57,362 nt of DNA. It comes from Stutzerimonas kirkiae (GTDB lineage Bacteria > Pseudomonadota > Gammaproteobacteria > Pseudomonadales > Pseudomonadaceae). The stretch lies in contig NZ_QJUO01000031.1 in NCBI RefSeq assembly GCF_004327335.1, forward strand, positions 1 to 57,362, written 5' to 3'. Every line of letters begins with the position of its first letter. Position 1 is the first letter of the stretch. The notes beneath the pieces were generated by a model. It searched no databases and was not told the DNA's origin. It saw nothing but the letters and a program-made list of their open reading frames with translations. Both the position numbers and the translations under genes were made by a program. Shown piece after piece: positions 39,763 to 52,254 of this stretch.

Positions 39763-40482
39763 TCAGAATGCCAGCAGGCCGACCGCCAGCGGCAGCAGCA
39801 CGGCGGTCATCACCCCCATCAGGCTCATGGCCAGGGCGGCGAAAGCGCCACACTCCTCGCCTTCCTGCAATGCCTGGGCGGTGCCTACCGCATGGGCGGT
39901 CAGGCCCAGCGCCATGCCCCGCGCCGCGGCGTTGCGCACGCGGAACAGGCTCAGCAACTGCGGGCCGAAGATCGCCCCGAGGATACCAGTGATCATCACG
40001 AACACCGCGGCCAGGGCCGCCACGCCGCCAATCTGCTCGGCCACCAGCATGGCGATGGGCGAGGTCACCGACTTCGGCGCCAGGGTCATCAGGATCATCC
40101 GGTCGATGCCGAACAGCCAGGCCAGCAGTATGCCCAGGGCCGTCGCCACGATGCCGGCGACGACCAGCGTCAGCAGGATCGGCGCGAACAGTTCGCGGAT
40201 ACGCCCGAGGTTCAGGCTGAGCGGCACCGCCAGCGCCACCGTGGCCGGCCCCAGCAGCACCGTCAGCCACTGTGCGCTCTTGTTGTACTCCGCATAGGAA
40301 ATCCCGCAGAGCAGCAGCACGCCGATGATCAGCAGCATCGCCAGCAGCACCGGCTGCAGGAATACCCAGCGTGTCTTGTCATAGGCGAGCTGGGCCAACT
40401 GGAAGGCCGCCAGGGTCACGCCGACCCCGAATAGCGGATGGTGGATCAGCGCCTGGACCGCCGCATGCCAGTGCAGGCTCAT
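39763..40482 (-). CDS. lrgB: LrgB/CidB family membrane protein
   Basis: A 239-residue polytopic inner-membrane protein of the LrgB/CidB family, with about seven hydrophobic segments and the family blocks GPATVALAVPLSLN, LAPKSVTSPIAM and GLTAHAVGTAQAL. Partner of LrgA/CidA; these pairs are linked to murein hydrolase control, overflow metabolism and cell lysis. Its start overlaps the lrgA stop by 4 bp (ATGA), so translation is coupled. The choice between lrgB and cidB is not decidable from sequence alone. Confidence 0.93.
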   Translation of the reverse strand: MSLHWHAAVQALIHHPLFGVGVTLAAFQLAQLAYDKTRWVFLQPVLLAMLLIIGVLLLCGISYAEYNKSAQWLTVLLGPATVALAVPLSLNLGRIRELFAPILLTLVVAGIVATALGILLAWLFGIDRMILMTLAPKSVTSPIAMLVAEQIGGVAALAAVFVMITGILGAIFGPQLLSLFRVRNAAARGMALGLTAHAVGTAQALQEGEECGAFAALAMSLMGVMTAVLLPLAVGLLAF

Positions 40483-40844
40483 AGCACATCCTCCCGCCGG
40501 GCTTTCTGGCGGCGGATCAGCATCTGCATCATCCAGCCACTGAAGACCAGCGACAGCGCCAGCGAGATCACCAGCACCCCGACGATGGCCCAGAAATGCT
40601 CGAGGATCTGCGCCGCATAGGCCATCACCCCCACCGCCGGCGGTACCAGCAACAGCGGCAGGTAGCGCAGCATACTGCTGGCCGCCAGTTGCAACGGCTC
40701 GCTGACATGGCCCCGCACCAATAAAGAGAGGAACAGCAGCAGCAGCCCGATGATCGGCCCGGGCAGCATGGGCAGGAACAGGACGTTGAGCATAGTGCCC
40801 AGCAATTGGAACAGGACCAGCCAGGTCAGGCCTCGCAGCAACAT
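40479..40844 (-). CDS. lrgA: CidA/LrgA family holin-like protein
   Basis: A 121-residue protein with four membrane helices. Family signature blocks are FLPMLPGPIIGLLLLFL and LRYLPLLLVPPAVGVMAY. It acts with LrgB as a holin/antiholin-like pair. The start at 40844 (MLLRGLTWL) has GGAG 8 bp upstream; the in-frame extension to 41012 would run through the repeat element and is not credible. No lytSR or LysR-type regulator is adjacent. Confidence 0.9.
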   Translation of the reverse strand: MLLRGLTWLVLFQLLGTMLNVLFLPMLPGPIIGLLLLFLSLLVRGHVSEPLQLAASSMLRYLPLLLVPPAVGVMAYAAQILEHFWAIVGVLVISLALSLVFSGWMMQMLIRRQKARREDVL

Positions 40845-40915
40845 GGGGTATCTCCAGCAGCGTGGTTCGGTACGTCGATGGGCATCATACGCTTGCTGCA
40901 AGCTGCTTTTCCCGC

Positions 40916-41074
40916 CCGGGTGATCGCACCATGTGCTCAAAGAGCCGACGAAAGCGCTGGAGGCTGGAAAGCTGGAAAGCTGGAAAGCTGGACGAAAAAT
41001 ACCGGTAGCCACGCTCTTCCGTCCAGCCTCCAGCGCTTTTGTCGAAGGCTTTGGCCTGTAGCGCGATCACCCTG
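40916..41074. repeat. MITE-like palindromic element with 8-bp microsatellite, copy at ettA
   Basis: The outer ends GGGTGATCGC (40918-40927) and GCGATCACCC (41063-41072) are perfect inverted repeats. The inner arms AAAGCGCTGGAGGCTGGA (40951-40968) and TCCAGCCTCCAGCGCTTT (41022-41039) are a perfect 18-bp inverted repeat. Between them AAAGCTGG is repeated tandemly (about 40968-40991). Flanks CTTTTCCCGC and GTTTTCCCCC agree at 8 of 10 positions, like an aged target duplication. Confidence 0.75.
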
Positions 41075-41186
41075 GTTTTCCCCCATTTGCCCAACCCCGG
41101 CCATTGGGGTAGCTTTGCCGCATAGTCGCCCAGCGCGGCCTGTCGCCATCATTACCATCACCCTTCGTCACGGACATTTCGCTTCC

Positions 41187-42851
<1,665 letters not shown>

Positions 42852-42856
42852 AGGCT

Positions 42857-42884
42857 GGCTGGAGGCTGGAGGCTGGAGGCTGGA
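42857..42884. repeat. Heptamer array (GGCTGGA)x4 after ettA
   Basis: Four perfect tandem copies of GGCTGGA begin 6 bp past the ettA stop codon. Confidence 0.9.
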
Positions 42885-44839
<1,955 letters not shown>

Positions 44840-44843
44840 AAGC

Positions 44844-44906
44844 GCCTGGAGCCTGGAGCCTGGAGCCTGGAGCCTGGAGCCTGGAGCCTGGAGCCTGGAG
44901 CCTGGA
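44844..44906. repeat. Heptamer array (GCCTGGA)x9 after gdhA
   Basis: Nine perfect tandem copies of GCCTGGA start 5 bp past the gdhA stop. About 50 bp further, GTCCAGCCTTCCAGTCTCCAG is roughly complementary, so a transcript could fold back. The whole 44840-45003 region is a member of the palindromic element family without its outer ends. Confidence 0.93.
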
Positions 44907-45011
44907 CAGCGTGCGCCTCAGCGCCAAAACCCTGTCAAGCGCTTTCCGCTTTTTCGTCCAGCCTTCCAGTCTCCAGCGCTCTTTTTCGGCTCTTTCTTCC
45001 AGCTACTGTTT

Positions 45012-45788
45012 TTACCAGTAATTCTCCACCGCCACCTGCCCCGGCCTTCTGGTCAGAGCCAGGTTCAGGTCGCGGGTCTTCAGCAGCGTGCGGGTGTCCT
45101 CGATCATCTGCGGGTTGCCGCAGAGCATGATGCGCGAATGCTCGGGGGTCAGTTGCAGGCCCGCCGCGCGCTCCAGCTCGCCATTCTCGATCAATGCGGT
45201 GATACGCCCCTGCAAGGCGCCCGGCACCTGCTCGCGGGTGACCACCGGCAGGTACAGCAGCTTGTCGCCCAGGCCCTCCAGGTAATCGCGTTGCGGCAGT
45301 TCGGCGATCAGTCGCTGGTAGGCCAGCTCACGCCCTTCGCGGGCACTGTAGACCAGTACAATGCGCTCGAAACGCTGCCACGCCTCGAAGTCCTGCAGGA
45401 TGGAAATGAACGGTGCCACCCCGGTGCCGGTCGCCAGCAGCCAGAGATCGCGACCGTCGGGAAAACGGTCGAGGGTGAGGAAGCCGAATGCCTGTTTGTC
45501 CACCAGCAGCTCGTCGCCAACCCGCAGGCGGCTCAGCTCGCTGGTGAATTCGCCATCCGGCACCACGATGGAAAAGAAATCCAGGAACTCGTCATGGGGC
45601 GCGGACACCATCGAATAGGCGCGCCAGACGATGGTGCCGTCCGGCTTGCGTACCCCCAGGCGGGCGAACTGGCCGGCCTTGAAACGAAACCCGGGGTCAC
45701 GGGTGGTGCGCAGCGTGAACAGGCTGGGTGTCAGCGTCTGCACATCGAGCAAGCGCTGGCGGGTGAACTTCTCGTCACTCACGGTCAT
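45012..45788 (-). CDS. fpr: Ferredoxin/flavodoxin-NADP+ reductase
   Basis: A 258-residue FAD enzyme transferring electrons between NADPH and ferredoxin or flavodoxin. FAD-binding RAYS lies at 56-59 (RAYSMVSAP), the NADP-binding GTGVAPF at 121-127, and LCGNPQMIEDTR precedes the typical C-terminus VAVENYW. In pseudomonads this class serves oxidative-stress defence and haem oxygenase/FeS chemistry. The LysR-type finR gene often seen divergent from fpr is not here; rlmG is divergent instead. Confidence 0.95.
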   Translation of the reverse strand: MTVSDEKFTRQRLLDVQTLTPSLFTLRTTRDPGFRFKAGQFARLGVRKPDGTIVWRAYSMVSAPHDEFLDFFSIVVPDGEFTSELSRLRVGDELLVDKQAFGFLTLDRFPDGRDLWLLATGTGVAPFISILQDFEAWQRFERIVLVYSAREGRELAYQRLIAELPQRDYLEGLGDKLLYLPVVTREQVPGALQGRITALIENGELERAAGLQLTPEHSRIMLCGNPQMIEDTRTLLKTRDLNLALTRRPGQVAVENYW

Positions 45789-45875
45789 ACTTCTTTCCTT
45801 GCGAATACCTGGCGGCGGTGCCGGCCGGGGTTCATTGATACCTCATCCAGGTACAGATAAACACCGTCGGTTGCC

Positions 45876-47006
45876 ATGCCTATTCTAACCAGTCATTTTG
45901 CCAGCCTCGACCTGGTTCGCCAGCCCGAGCGGCCCAACGAGCCCCTGCAGGCGTTCGATGCCGCCGACGAATACCTGCTCGACCACCTGTGGCAGCGGGG
46001 TTTGCCGGCGGATGCGCGCGTACTGGTCCTCAACGACAGCTTCGGCGCCCTCGCCTGCTCCCTGGCCGCCCATGCGCAAGTCTGCAGCAGCGGCGACTCG
46101 CACCTGGCCAGGCTGGCGCTGGAAAAGAACCTCGAACGCAATGGCCTGCCGGCGAGCGGCCTGCGATTCGTGCCGGCCAGCGAAACCGCCGAGGGGCCCT
46201 TCGACCATGTAATGATCCGCGTGCCCAAGACCCTGGCGCTACTGGAGGAACAACTGATCCGCCTGCATGGCCAACTGGCGCCGGGCGCCCAGGTGGTGGC
46301 CGGCGCCATGCTCAAGCACCTGCCACGTGCCGCCGGCGACCTGCTGGAGCGCTATATCGGCCCGGTCCAGGCCTCGCTGGCGGTGAAGAAGGCGCGCCTG
46401 CTGTCGGCCACGCCAGAGGAAAAGCGCAAGCCGCAGTCACCCTATCCAAGCCGCTACCGTATCGAGCAACCGCCACTGGAACTGCTCAACCATGCCAATC
46501 TGTTCTGCCGCGAGGGGCTGGACATCGGCACCCGCGCCCTGCTGCCGCACCTACCGCAAGACCTCGGCGGGCGGCGGGTCGCCGACCTCGGCTGCGGCAA
46601 CGGCATCCTCGGCATCGCCTGTGCCCTGGCCAACCCGCAAGCGCAACTGACCCTGGTCGACGAGAGCTACATGGCCGTGCAGTCGGCGCGGCAGAACTGG
46701 CAGGCGGCGCTGGGCGAGCGGGCGGTGGAGATTCGCGCCGACGACGGCCTGGCGCGACAGCCGGCCGGCTCCCTCGACCTGGTACTGTGCAACCCGCCTT
46801 TCCACCAGCAACAGGTGGTCGGCGACTTCCTCGCCTGGCGCATGTTCCAGCAGGCCCACAGGGCGCTTGCGACGAACGGCGAACTGCTGCTGGTGGGCAA
46901 CCGCCACCTGGGCTATCACTTGAAACTGAAGCGCCTGTTCGGCAACTGCCGGCAGGTCGCCGCCACCCCTAAATTCGTCATTCTCGCCGCCCGAAGACAG
47001 CCATGA
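45876..47006 (+). CDS. rlmG: 23S rRNA (guanine-1835-N2)-methyltransferase
   Basis: A 376-residue SAM-dependent rRNA methyltransferase modifying G1835 (E. coli numbering). The inactive N-terminal half carries the RlmG-specific block NEPLQAFDAADEYLLDHL and VLNDSFGALACSL. The catalytic half has motif I DLGCGNGILGIA near 237 and motif IV LCNPPFHQQ near 304. The C-terminus LKLKRLFGNCRQVAATPKFVIL matches RlmG rather than RsmC. The stop overlaps the start of the next gene by 4 bp. Confidence 0.92.
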   Translation: MPILTSHFASLDLVRQPERPNEPLQAFDAADEYLLDHLWQRGLPADARVLVLNDSFGALACSLAAHAQVCSSGDSHLARLALEKNLERNGLPASGLRFVPASETAEGPFDHVMIRVPKTLALLEEQLIRLHGQLAPGAQVVAGAMLKHLPRAAGDLLERYIGPVQASLAVKKARLLSATPEEKRKPQSPYPSRYRIEQPPLELLNHANLFCREGLDIGTRALLPHLPQDLGGRRVADLGCGNGILGIACALANPQAQLTLVDESYMAVQSARQNWQAALGERAVEIRADDGLARQPAGSLDLVLCNPPFHQQQVVGDFLAWRMFQQAHRALATNGELLLVGNRHLGYHLKLKRLFGNCRQVAATPKFVILAARRQP

Positions 47007-47596
47007 ACGATGCCACATCACGCCTGCAGCAGGCGTTCCAACGCTACGATGCCTACAACGCCCGGGACCCGAACCGCTTCGAATGGCAAGGGCAGGATCA
47101 CCCGCGCGAGCTGTTCCTGTCGCGCAAACGCCATGAGTGGGTGCTCGAACTGGCCCCGCAAGCCGGCGAGGCGCTGCTGCTGGCCGCGCGCAGCCAGCAT
47201 ATCGGCCGCTGGGAAATGCCCCGCGACAGCTACCCCGAGGGCCGTCTCGGCTACCTGCAATGGCGCAAGGAGCTGATGGGCCATCACGCCGCGCACTCGG
47301 CGCGGATACTGCGCGAACTCGGCTACCCGGAACCGCTGGTCGGGCGGGTGAGCCAGATCATCCAGAAGAAGGGCATCAAGACCGACGCCGACGTACAGGT
47401 CATCGAGAACGCCCTGTGCCTGGTGTTCCTGCAATACCAGTACGAGGCCTTCCACCGGGAATACCCGGACAAGATCGTCGATATCCTGTGCAAGTCCCTG
47501 CGCAAGATGGACGCCAGCGGCCATACCCGGGCGCTGGCGCTCGACTATTCCGCAGAGGGCCTGGAGCATATCCGCCAGGCCCTGGCGGCGCTGTAG
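47003..47596 (+). CDS. DUF4202 domain protein
   Basis: A 197-residue cytoplasmic protein recognised as DUF4202, whose members have an HD-like helical fold. Histidine-rich segments are RSQHIGRWEMPR (about residue 64), MGHHAAHSARILRELGY (about 92), and the later LVFLQYQYEAFHREYPD. This pattern suggests metal binding, but no activity is established for the family. The ATG overlaps the rlmG stop (ATGA), so the two are translationally coupled, which makes a role in RNA or ribosome metabolism worth considering. Confidence 0.85.
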   Translation: MNDATSRLQQAFQRYDAYNARDPNRFEWQGQDHPRELFLSRKRHEWVLELAPQAGEALLLAARSQHIGRWEMPRDSYPEGRLGYLQWRKELMGHHAAHSARILRELGYPEPLVGRVSQIIQKKGIKTDADVQVIENALCLVFLQYQYEAFHREYPDKIVDILCKSLRKMDASGHTRALALDYSAEGLEHIRQALAAL

Positions 47597-47695
47597 CCAG
47601 GACGAATAGCGGGGAAACGCGGCTGTAGGCTACAGGCGGGCTGCCATACGCGGATTTCCCCTCTCCCCGGGGGGCTGACGTATACACACATCTAC

Positions 47696-47851
47696 CAGGG
47701 CGATCACGCTATGCCGTTATTCACCGGCAAGGGCCTTCGATAAAAGCGCTGGAGGCTGCAAAGCTGGACGAAAAACACCGGTTGCCACGCGCTTTCGCCC
47801 AGCCTTCCTGCGCTGTTTCGGCTGTTTGCCGTGCATAGCGCGAGCGCCCTG
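47696..47851. mobile_element. MITE-like element with terminal inverted repeats and target duplication
   Basis: The left end CAGGGCGATCACGCTATG (47696-47713) and right end CATAGCGCGAGCGCCCTG (47834-47851) are inverted repeats matching at 16 of 18 positions. Directly outside each end lies ACACATCTAC (47686-47695 and 47852-47861), a perfect 10-bp direct repeat. The core holds the shared arms AAAAGCGCTGGAGGCTG and AGCTGGACGAAAAACACCGG. At 156 bp it is non-coding, so it would move only with help from another transposase. Confidence 0.75.
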
Positions 47852-47962
47852 ACACATCTACGCCTTGTCCTGGCGTTCCTGGTGTCGCGCTCTTTCCCAC
47901 AGGCGCTGCTGAAAATGGCTGTGCGGATGCCAGGAACGGTGATCCCGCGGGCGTAGATGTGT
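47852..47962. repeat. Inverted-repeat unit adjoining the MITE-like element
   Basis: ACACATCTACGCC (47852-47864) is exactly reversed in GGCGTAGATGTGT (47950-47962). The inner pair GTTCCTGG/CCAGGAAC nests inside. Its right part is similar to the 42971-43078 palindrome region. Confidence 0.6.
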
Positions 47963-48103
47963 GCATTGCCCGGGTGCGGCGGCAGGCCACGGGACGGGGC
48001 CGCTCGACCCACCTCGCGGAGCGACAGAAACCGGCCTTCCCGTGCTTTTACCGACAACTGCTATCATGCGCGCCGCCATCACCCAAGCGCGCGGGAGACA
48101 CCC

Positions 48104-49393
48104 ATGCTGGAAAGACTGTTCCAACTCCAGGCCCATGACACCACGGTACGCACCGAGATCCTCGCGGGCGTCACCACCTTCCTGACCATGGCCTACATTC
48201 TTTTCGTCAACCCGAGCATCCTCGGCGAGACGGGCATGGACAAGGGCGCGGTGTTCGTCGCCACCTGCCTGGCGGCGGCCTTCGGCTCGGCGGTGATGGG
48301 GCTGATCGCCAACTACCCGATCGCCCTGGCGCCGGGCATGGGCCTCAACGCCTTCTTCACCTACACGGTGGTGCTGGGCATGGGCCATACCTGGCAGGTG
48401 GCGCTGGGCGCGGTGTTCCTCTCGGCCTGCCTGTTCTTCCTGCTGTCGATCCTCAGGATCCGCGAAGCGATCATCAACAGTATCCCGCTGGAGTTGCGCT
48501 CGGCGATCGCCGCCGGTATCGGCCTGTTCCTGGCGCTGATCGCCTTGCAGAGCGCCGGCATCGTGGTCGACAACCCGGCAACCATGGTCGGCATGGGCGA
48601 CCTGGGCAAGCCAGAGGCGCTGCTGGCGATCCTCGGTTTCTTCCTGATCATCGGCCTGGAGGCACGCAAGGTCACCGGCGCGGTGCTGATCAGCATCCTC
48701 GCGGTCACCCTGGCCAGCATCCTGCTGGGCATCTCCGAGTTCGGCGGCGTGGTGTCGCTGCCGCCGTCGCTGGCGCCGACCTTCCTGCAACTGGACATCA
48801 TGGGCGCGCTGGACGTCGGCCTGATCAGCGTGATCTTCGCCTTCCTGTTCGTCGACCTGTTCGACAACTCCGGCACCCTGATCGCGGTGGCGAAGAAGGC
48901 CGGCCTGATGCGCAAGGATGGCTACCTGCCGAAGATGGGCCGCGCGCTGATCGCCGACAGCACCGCGGCGCTCGGCGGCTCGCTGCTGGGCACCTCGACC
49001 ACCACCAGCTATATCGAGTCGGCCGCGGGGGTCAGCGCCGGCGGGCGTACCGGCCTGACCGCCATCGTGGTGGCGCTGCTATTCCTGCTGGCGCTGTTCT
49101 TCGCGCCCCTGGCCGGCAGCGTGCCGCCCTTCGCCACGGCCCCGGCGCTGCTGTTCGTCGCGGTACTGATGGCCTCGGGCATGGCCGAGATCGACTGGCG
49201 CGACATCACCGTCGCCGCGCCGGTGGTGGTCACCGCCCTGGCGATGCCGCTGACCTATTCCATCGCCACCGGCATCGCCTTCGGCTTCATCGCCTGGGTC
49301 GCGGCCAAGGTCCTGGCCGGGCGCTGGCGCGAACTGAACCCGGTGCTGGTGATCCTCGCGGTGTTCTGCACCATCAAGCTGGGGCTGTTCTGA
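48104..49393 (+). CDS. NCS2-family purine permease (guanine/hypoxanthine/adenine type)
   Basis: A 429-residue inner-membrane transporter of the AzgA-like branch of the NCS2 family, with 12-14 hydrophobic segments. Signature stretches are TTFLTMAYILFVNPSIL, ALAPGMGLNAFFTY, and GTSTTTSYIESAAGVSAGGRTGLTA, the last a conserved substrate/ion-binding loop. FLFVDLFDNSGTLIAVAKKAG is also typical. It takes up purines, probably with protons. GGGAG precedes the ATG at 48104. The exact substrate cannot be read from the sequence. Confidence 0.93.
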   Translation: MLERLFQLQAHDTTVRTEILAGVTTFLTMAYILFVNPSILGETGMDKGAVFVATCLAAAFGSAVMGLIANYPIALAPGMGLNAFFTYTVVLGMGHTWQVALGAVFLSACLFFLLSILRIREAIINSIPLELRSAIAAGIGLFLALIALQSAGIVVDNPATMVGMGDLGKPEALLAILGFFLIIGLEARKVTGAVLISILAVTLASILLGISEFGGVVSLPPSLAPTFLQLDIMGALDVGLISVIFAFLFVDLFDNSGTLIAVAKKAGLMRKDGYLPKMGRALIADSTAALGGSLLGTSTTTSYIESAAGVSAGGRTGLTAIVVALLFLLALFFAPLAGSVPPFATAPALLFVAVLMASGMAEIDWRDITVAAPVVVTALAMPLTYSIATGIAFGFIAWVAAKVLAGRWRELNPVLVILAVFCTIKLGLF

Positions 49394-49401
49394 AAGAGCG
49401 G

Positions 49402-49422
49402 CGGCAAACTTCAAGCGGCAAG
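49402..49422. repeat. Degenerate heptamers after the purine permease
   Basis: CGGCAAA, CTTCAAG, CGGCAAG in tandem, 9 bp past the stop codon. Confidence 0.5.
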
Positions 49423-49471
49423 AGAAAAACCGGGAGCATCCTGCCCCCTTCGTTCGGTTTTCAGGTTTCCT

Positions 49472-50607
<1,136 letters not shown>

Positions 50608-50658
50608 TGGTGGGGGGGATCCACAAGGTCAACGTGCATGTCCGGGTTTCCGCTTTTT

Positions 50659-50686
50659 GCCTGTAGCCTGTAGCCTGTAGCCTGTA
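50659..50686. repeat. Heptamer array (GCCTGTA)x4 before the DUF411 gene
   Basis: Four perfect tandem copies of GCCTGTA end 27 bp before the start codon of the DUF411 gene, so the array is likely in its 5' untranslated region. Confidence 0.92.
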
Positions 50687-50713
50687 GCCCGAGACAGCTT
50701 CCCGGAGATTCCC

Positions 50714-51148
50714 ATGCGCCGCCTGATCCTTGTCCCCCTTCTGTTCGCCGGCCTGGCCGAGGCCGCCGATGCATTGAGCATCGATGTCTACCGCGACCCC
50801 AACTGCGGCTGCTGCAAGGCCTGGATCAGCCACCTGCGGGACAACGGCTTCGAGGTCCATGACCACGTCGAAAGCGATATGGCGGCGATCAAGAGCAAGT
50901 ACGGCGTCCCCCATCGCCTTGGCTCATGCCATACCGGGGTGATCGACGGCAAGTTCGTCGAAGGCCATGTGCCGGCCGCCGACATCCTCACCCTGCGCCA
51001 GCAACCGGCCCTGATCGGCGCCGCCGTACCCGGCATGCCACTGGGCTCGCCCGGCATGGAAATGGGTGACCGCCAGGATGCCTACCAGGTCATCGGCCTG
51101 GACGGCCAGGGCCGGGAAAGCGTGATCAACAGCTATCCGGCCAACTGA
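50714..51148 (+). CDS. DUF411 periplasmic metal-associated protein
   Basis: A 144-residue precursor with signal peptide MRRLILVPLLFAGLAEAAD. The DUF411 motif is DPNCGCCKAWISHLRDNGFEV with CGCC, and a methionine/glycine-rich segment MPLGSPGMEMG lies near the C-terminus. Family members are often next to copper-resistance genes, so metal binding is likely; here it has no such neighbours. GGAG precedes the ATG. It lies 46 bp before the metallopeptidase gene in the same orientation and may share its transcript. Confidence 0.88.
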   Translation: MRRLILVPLLFAGLAEAADALSIDVYRDPNCGCCKAWISHLRDNGFEVHDHVESDMAAIKSKYGVPHRLGSCHTGVIDGKFVEGHVPAADILTLRQQPALIGAAVPGMPLGSPGMEMGDRQDAYQVIGLDGQGRESVINSYPAN

Positions 51149-51194
51149 ACGGCCAGCAGCGAACAGATAGAACAGATAGACAGGCGGGCAGGCT

Positions 51195-52067
51195 ATGCGC
51201 TGGAAACGGGCACGACGCAGTGACAACGTGGTGGATGCCAGAAGCGGCGGCGGCTCGCGCGGCCTGAGCGGCGGACGCCTGGGCCTGGGCGGCATCGCCC
51301 TGGTGGTGGTGCTGGGCCTGCTGATGGGCCAGGACCCGTTGCAGATTCTCGGGCAACTGGCCGGGCAGATGGAAGCGGGCAGCGGTACCACACAGCAGCA
51401 AAGCGCTCCCGCCTCCAGTGAGGATCCCCAGGTCGACTTCGTGCGCGCCATCCTCGGCGACACCGAGGACACCTGGCGCACCATTTTCCAACAGGCCGGC
51501 CAGCAGTACCGCGACCCGAAACTGGTGCTGTTCCGCAATGGCGTGAACTCCGCCTGCGGCTTCGCCAGTTCGGCCGTCGGCCCGTTCTACTGCCCGGGGG
51601 ACCAGCAGGTCTACCTGGACCTGCAATTCTTCGAGGAAATGGCCAGGCGCTTCGCCGCCGCCGGCGACTTCGCCCAGGCCTACGTGATAGCCCATGAGGT
51701 CGGCCACCATGTGCAGACCCTGCTGGGCGTCTCGCAGCAGGTCAACCAGGCGCGCCAGGGCGGCGCACGGATGGAGGGCGCCAATGGCCTGCTGGTGCGC
51801 CAGGAACTGCAGGCCGACTGCTTCGCCGGAGTCTGGGCGCACCATGCCCAGGCACGCCACGATTGGCTGGAGGAAGGCGACCTGGAAAAGGCCCTGAACG
51901 CCGCCAGCGCCATCGGCGACGACCGCCTGCAACAGCAGAGCCAGGGCCGGGTCGTGCCCGACGCCTTCACCCACGGCACCTCGGCGCAGCGCGTCAGGTG
52001 GTTCCGTGCCGGCTTCGAGCATGGCCAGCCGCTGCGTTGCGATACGTTCCAGGCTCAAAAGCTTTAA
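51195..52067 (+). CDS. ypfJ: YpfJ-family putative neutral zinc metallopeptidase
   Basis: A 290-residue protein of the YpfJ family (zinc_peptidase, PF04228). The N-terminus MRWKRARRSDNVVDARSGG is the family hallmark, followed by a membrane segment (about 32-45, GGIALVVVLGLLMG), so the catalytic part is likely periplasmic and anchored. CGFASSAVGPFYCPGDQQVYLD precedes the zinc motif HEVGHH (167-172), and the third ligand region is RQELQADCFAGVWAHH. Substrates are unknown. A heptamer array follows the stop by 4 bp. Confidence 0.92.
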   Translation: MRWKRARRSDNVVDARSGGGSRGLSGGRLGLGGIALVVVLGLLMGQDPLQILGQLAGQMEAGSGTTQQQSAPASSEDPQVDFVRAILGDTEDTWRTIFQQAGQQYRDPKLVLFRNGVNSACGFASSAVGPFYCPGDQQVYLDLQFFEEMARRFAAAGDFAQAYVIAHEVGHHVQTLLGVSQQVNQARQGGARMEGANGLLVRQELQADCFAGVWAHHAQARHDWLEEGDLEKALNAASAIGDDRLQQQSQGRVVPDAFTHGTSAQRVRWFRAGFEHGQPLRCDTFQAQKL

Positions 52068-52071
52068 GCAA

Positions 52072-52099
52072 CTGCAAGCTGCAAGCTGCAAGCTGCAAG
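52072..52099. repeat. Heptamer array (CTGCAAG)x4 after ypfJ
   Basis: Four perfect tandem copies of CTGCAAG start 5 bp past the stop codon. Confidence 0.93.
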
Positions 52100-52170
52100 A
52101 AGGAGTATTGGCTGGACGACATTACGTGTCGCGCTGCTCCCATGTCTCTCGGCATCTTCGGCTTGCGGCG

Positions 52171-52204
52171 GGCGTAGGGTGGGTAGAACGCAGCGAAACC
52201 CACC
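52171..52204. repeat. Dispersed GTAGGGTGGGT...ACCCACC repeat
   Basis: GGTGGGT (52178-52184) and ACCCACC (52198-52204) flank TAGAACGCAGCGAA. This is the widespread bacterial intergenic sequence whose chance translation reads WVERSETH; it lies between convergent ypfJ and the HAD gene and may act as a hairpin. Confidence 0.7.
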
Positions 52205-52254
52205 AACGGTCGATGGCCATGCAGGAACAGTGATCGGTATGCACGGCCGCTGCC

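Larger units (their letters stand above)
47597..48103. other. Gene-free interval with nested mobile-like elements
   Basis: This 507-bp gap holds the best copy of the palindromic element (47696-47851) inserted beside a second inverted-repeat unit (47852-47962), then DNA shared with 42935-43000 (GGCTGTGCGGATGCCAGG). No gene was recognised. Confidence 0.6.

Noticed and set aside
39763..40844. lrgAB as a prophage holin pair
   Set aside because: No phage genes are nearby and both proteins fit the chromosomal CidAB/LrgAB families.
52110..52235. Small frame containing WVERSETH as a gene
   Set aside because: This is the chance translation of a widespread intergenic repeat with a hairpin, not a conserved protein.
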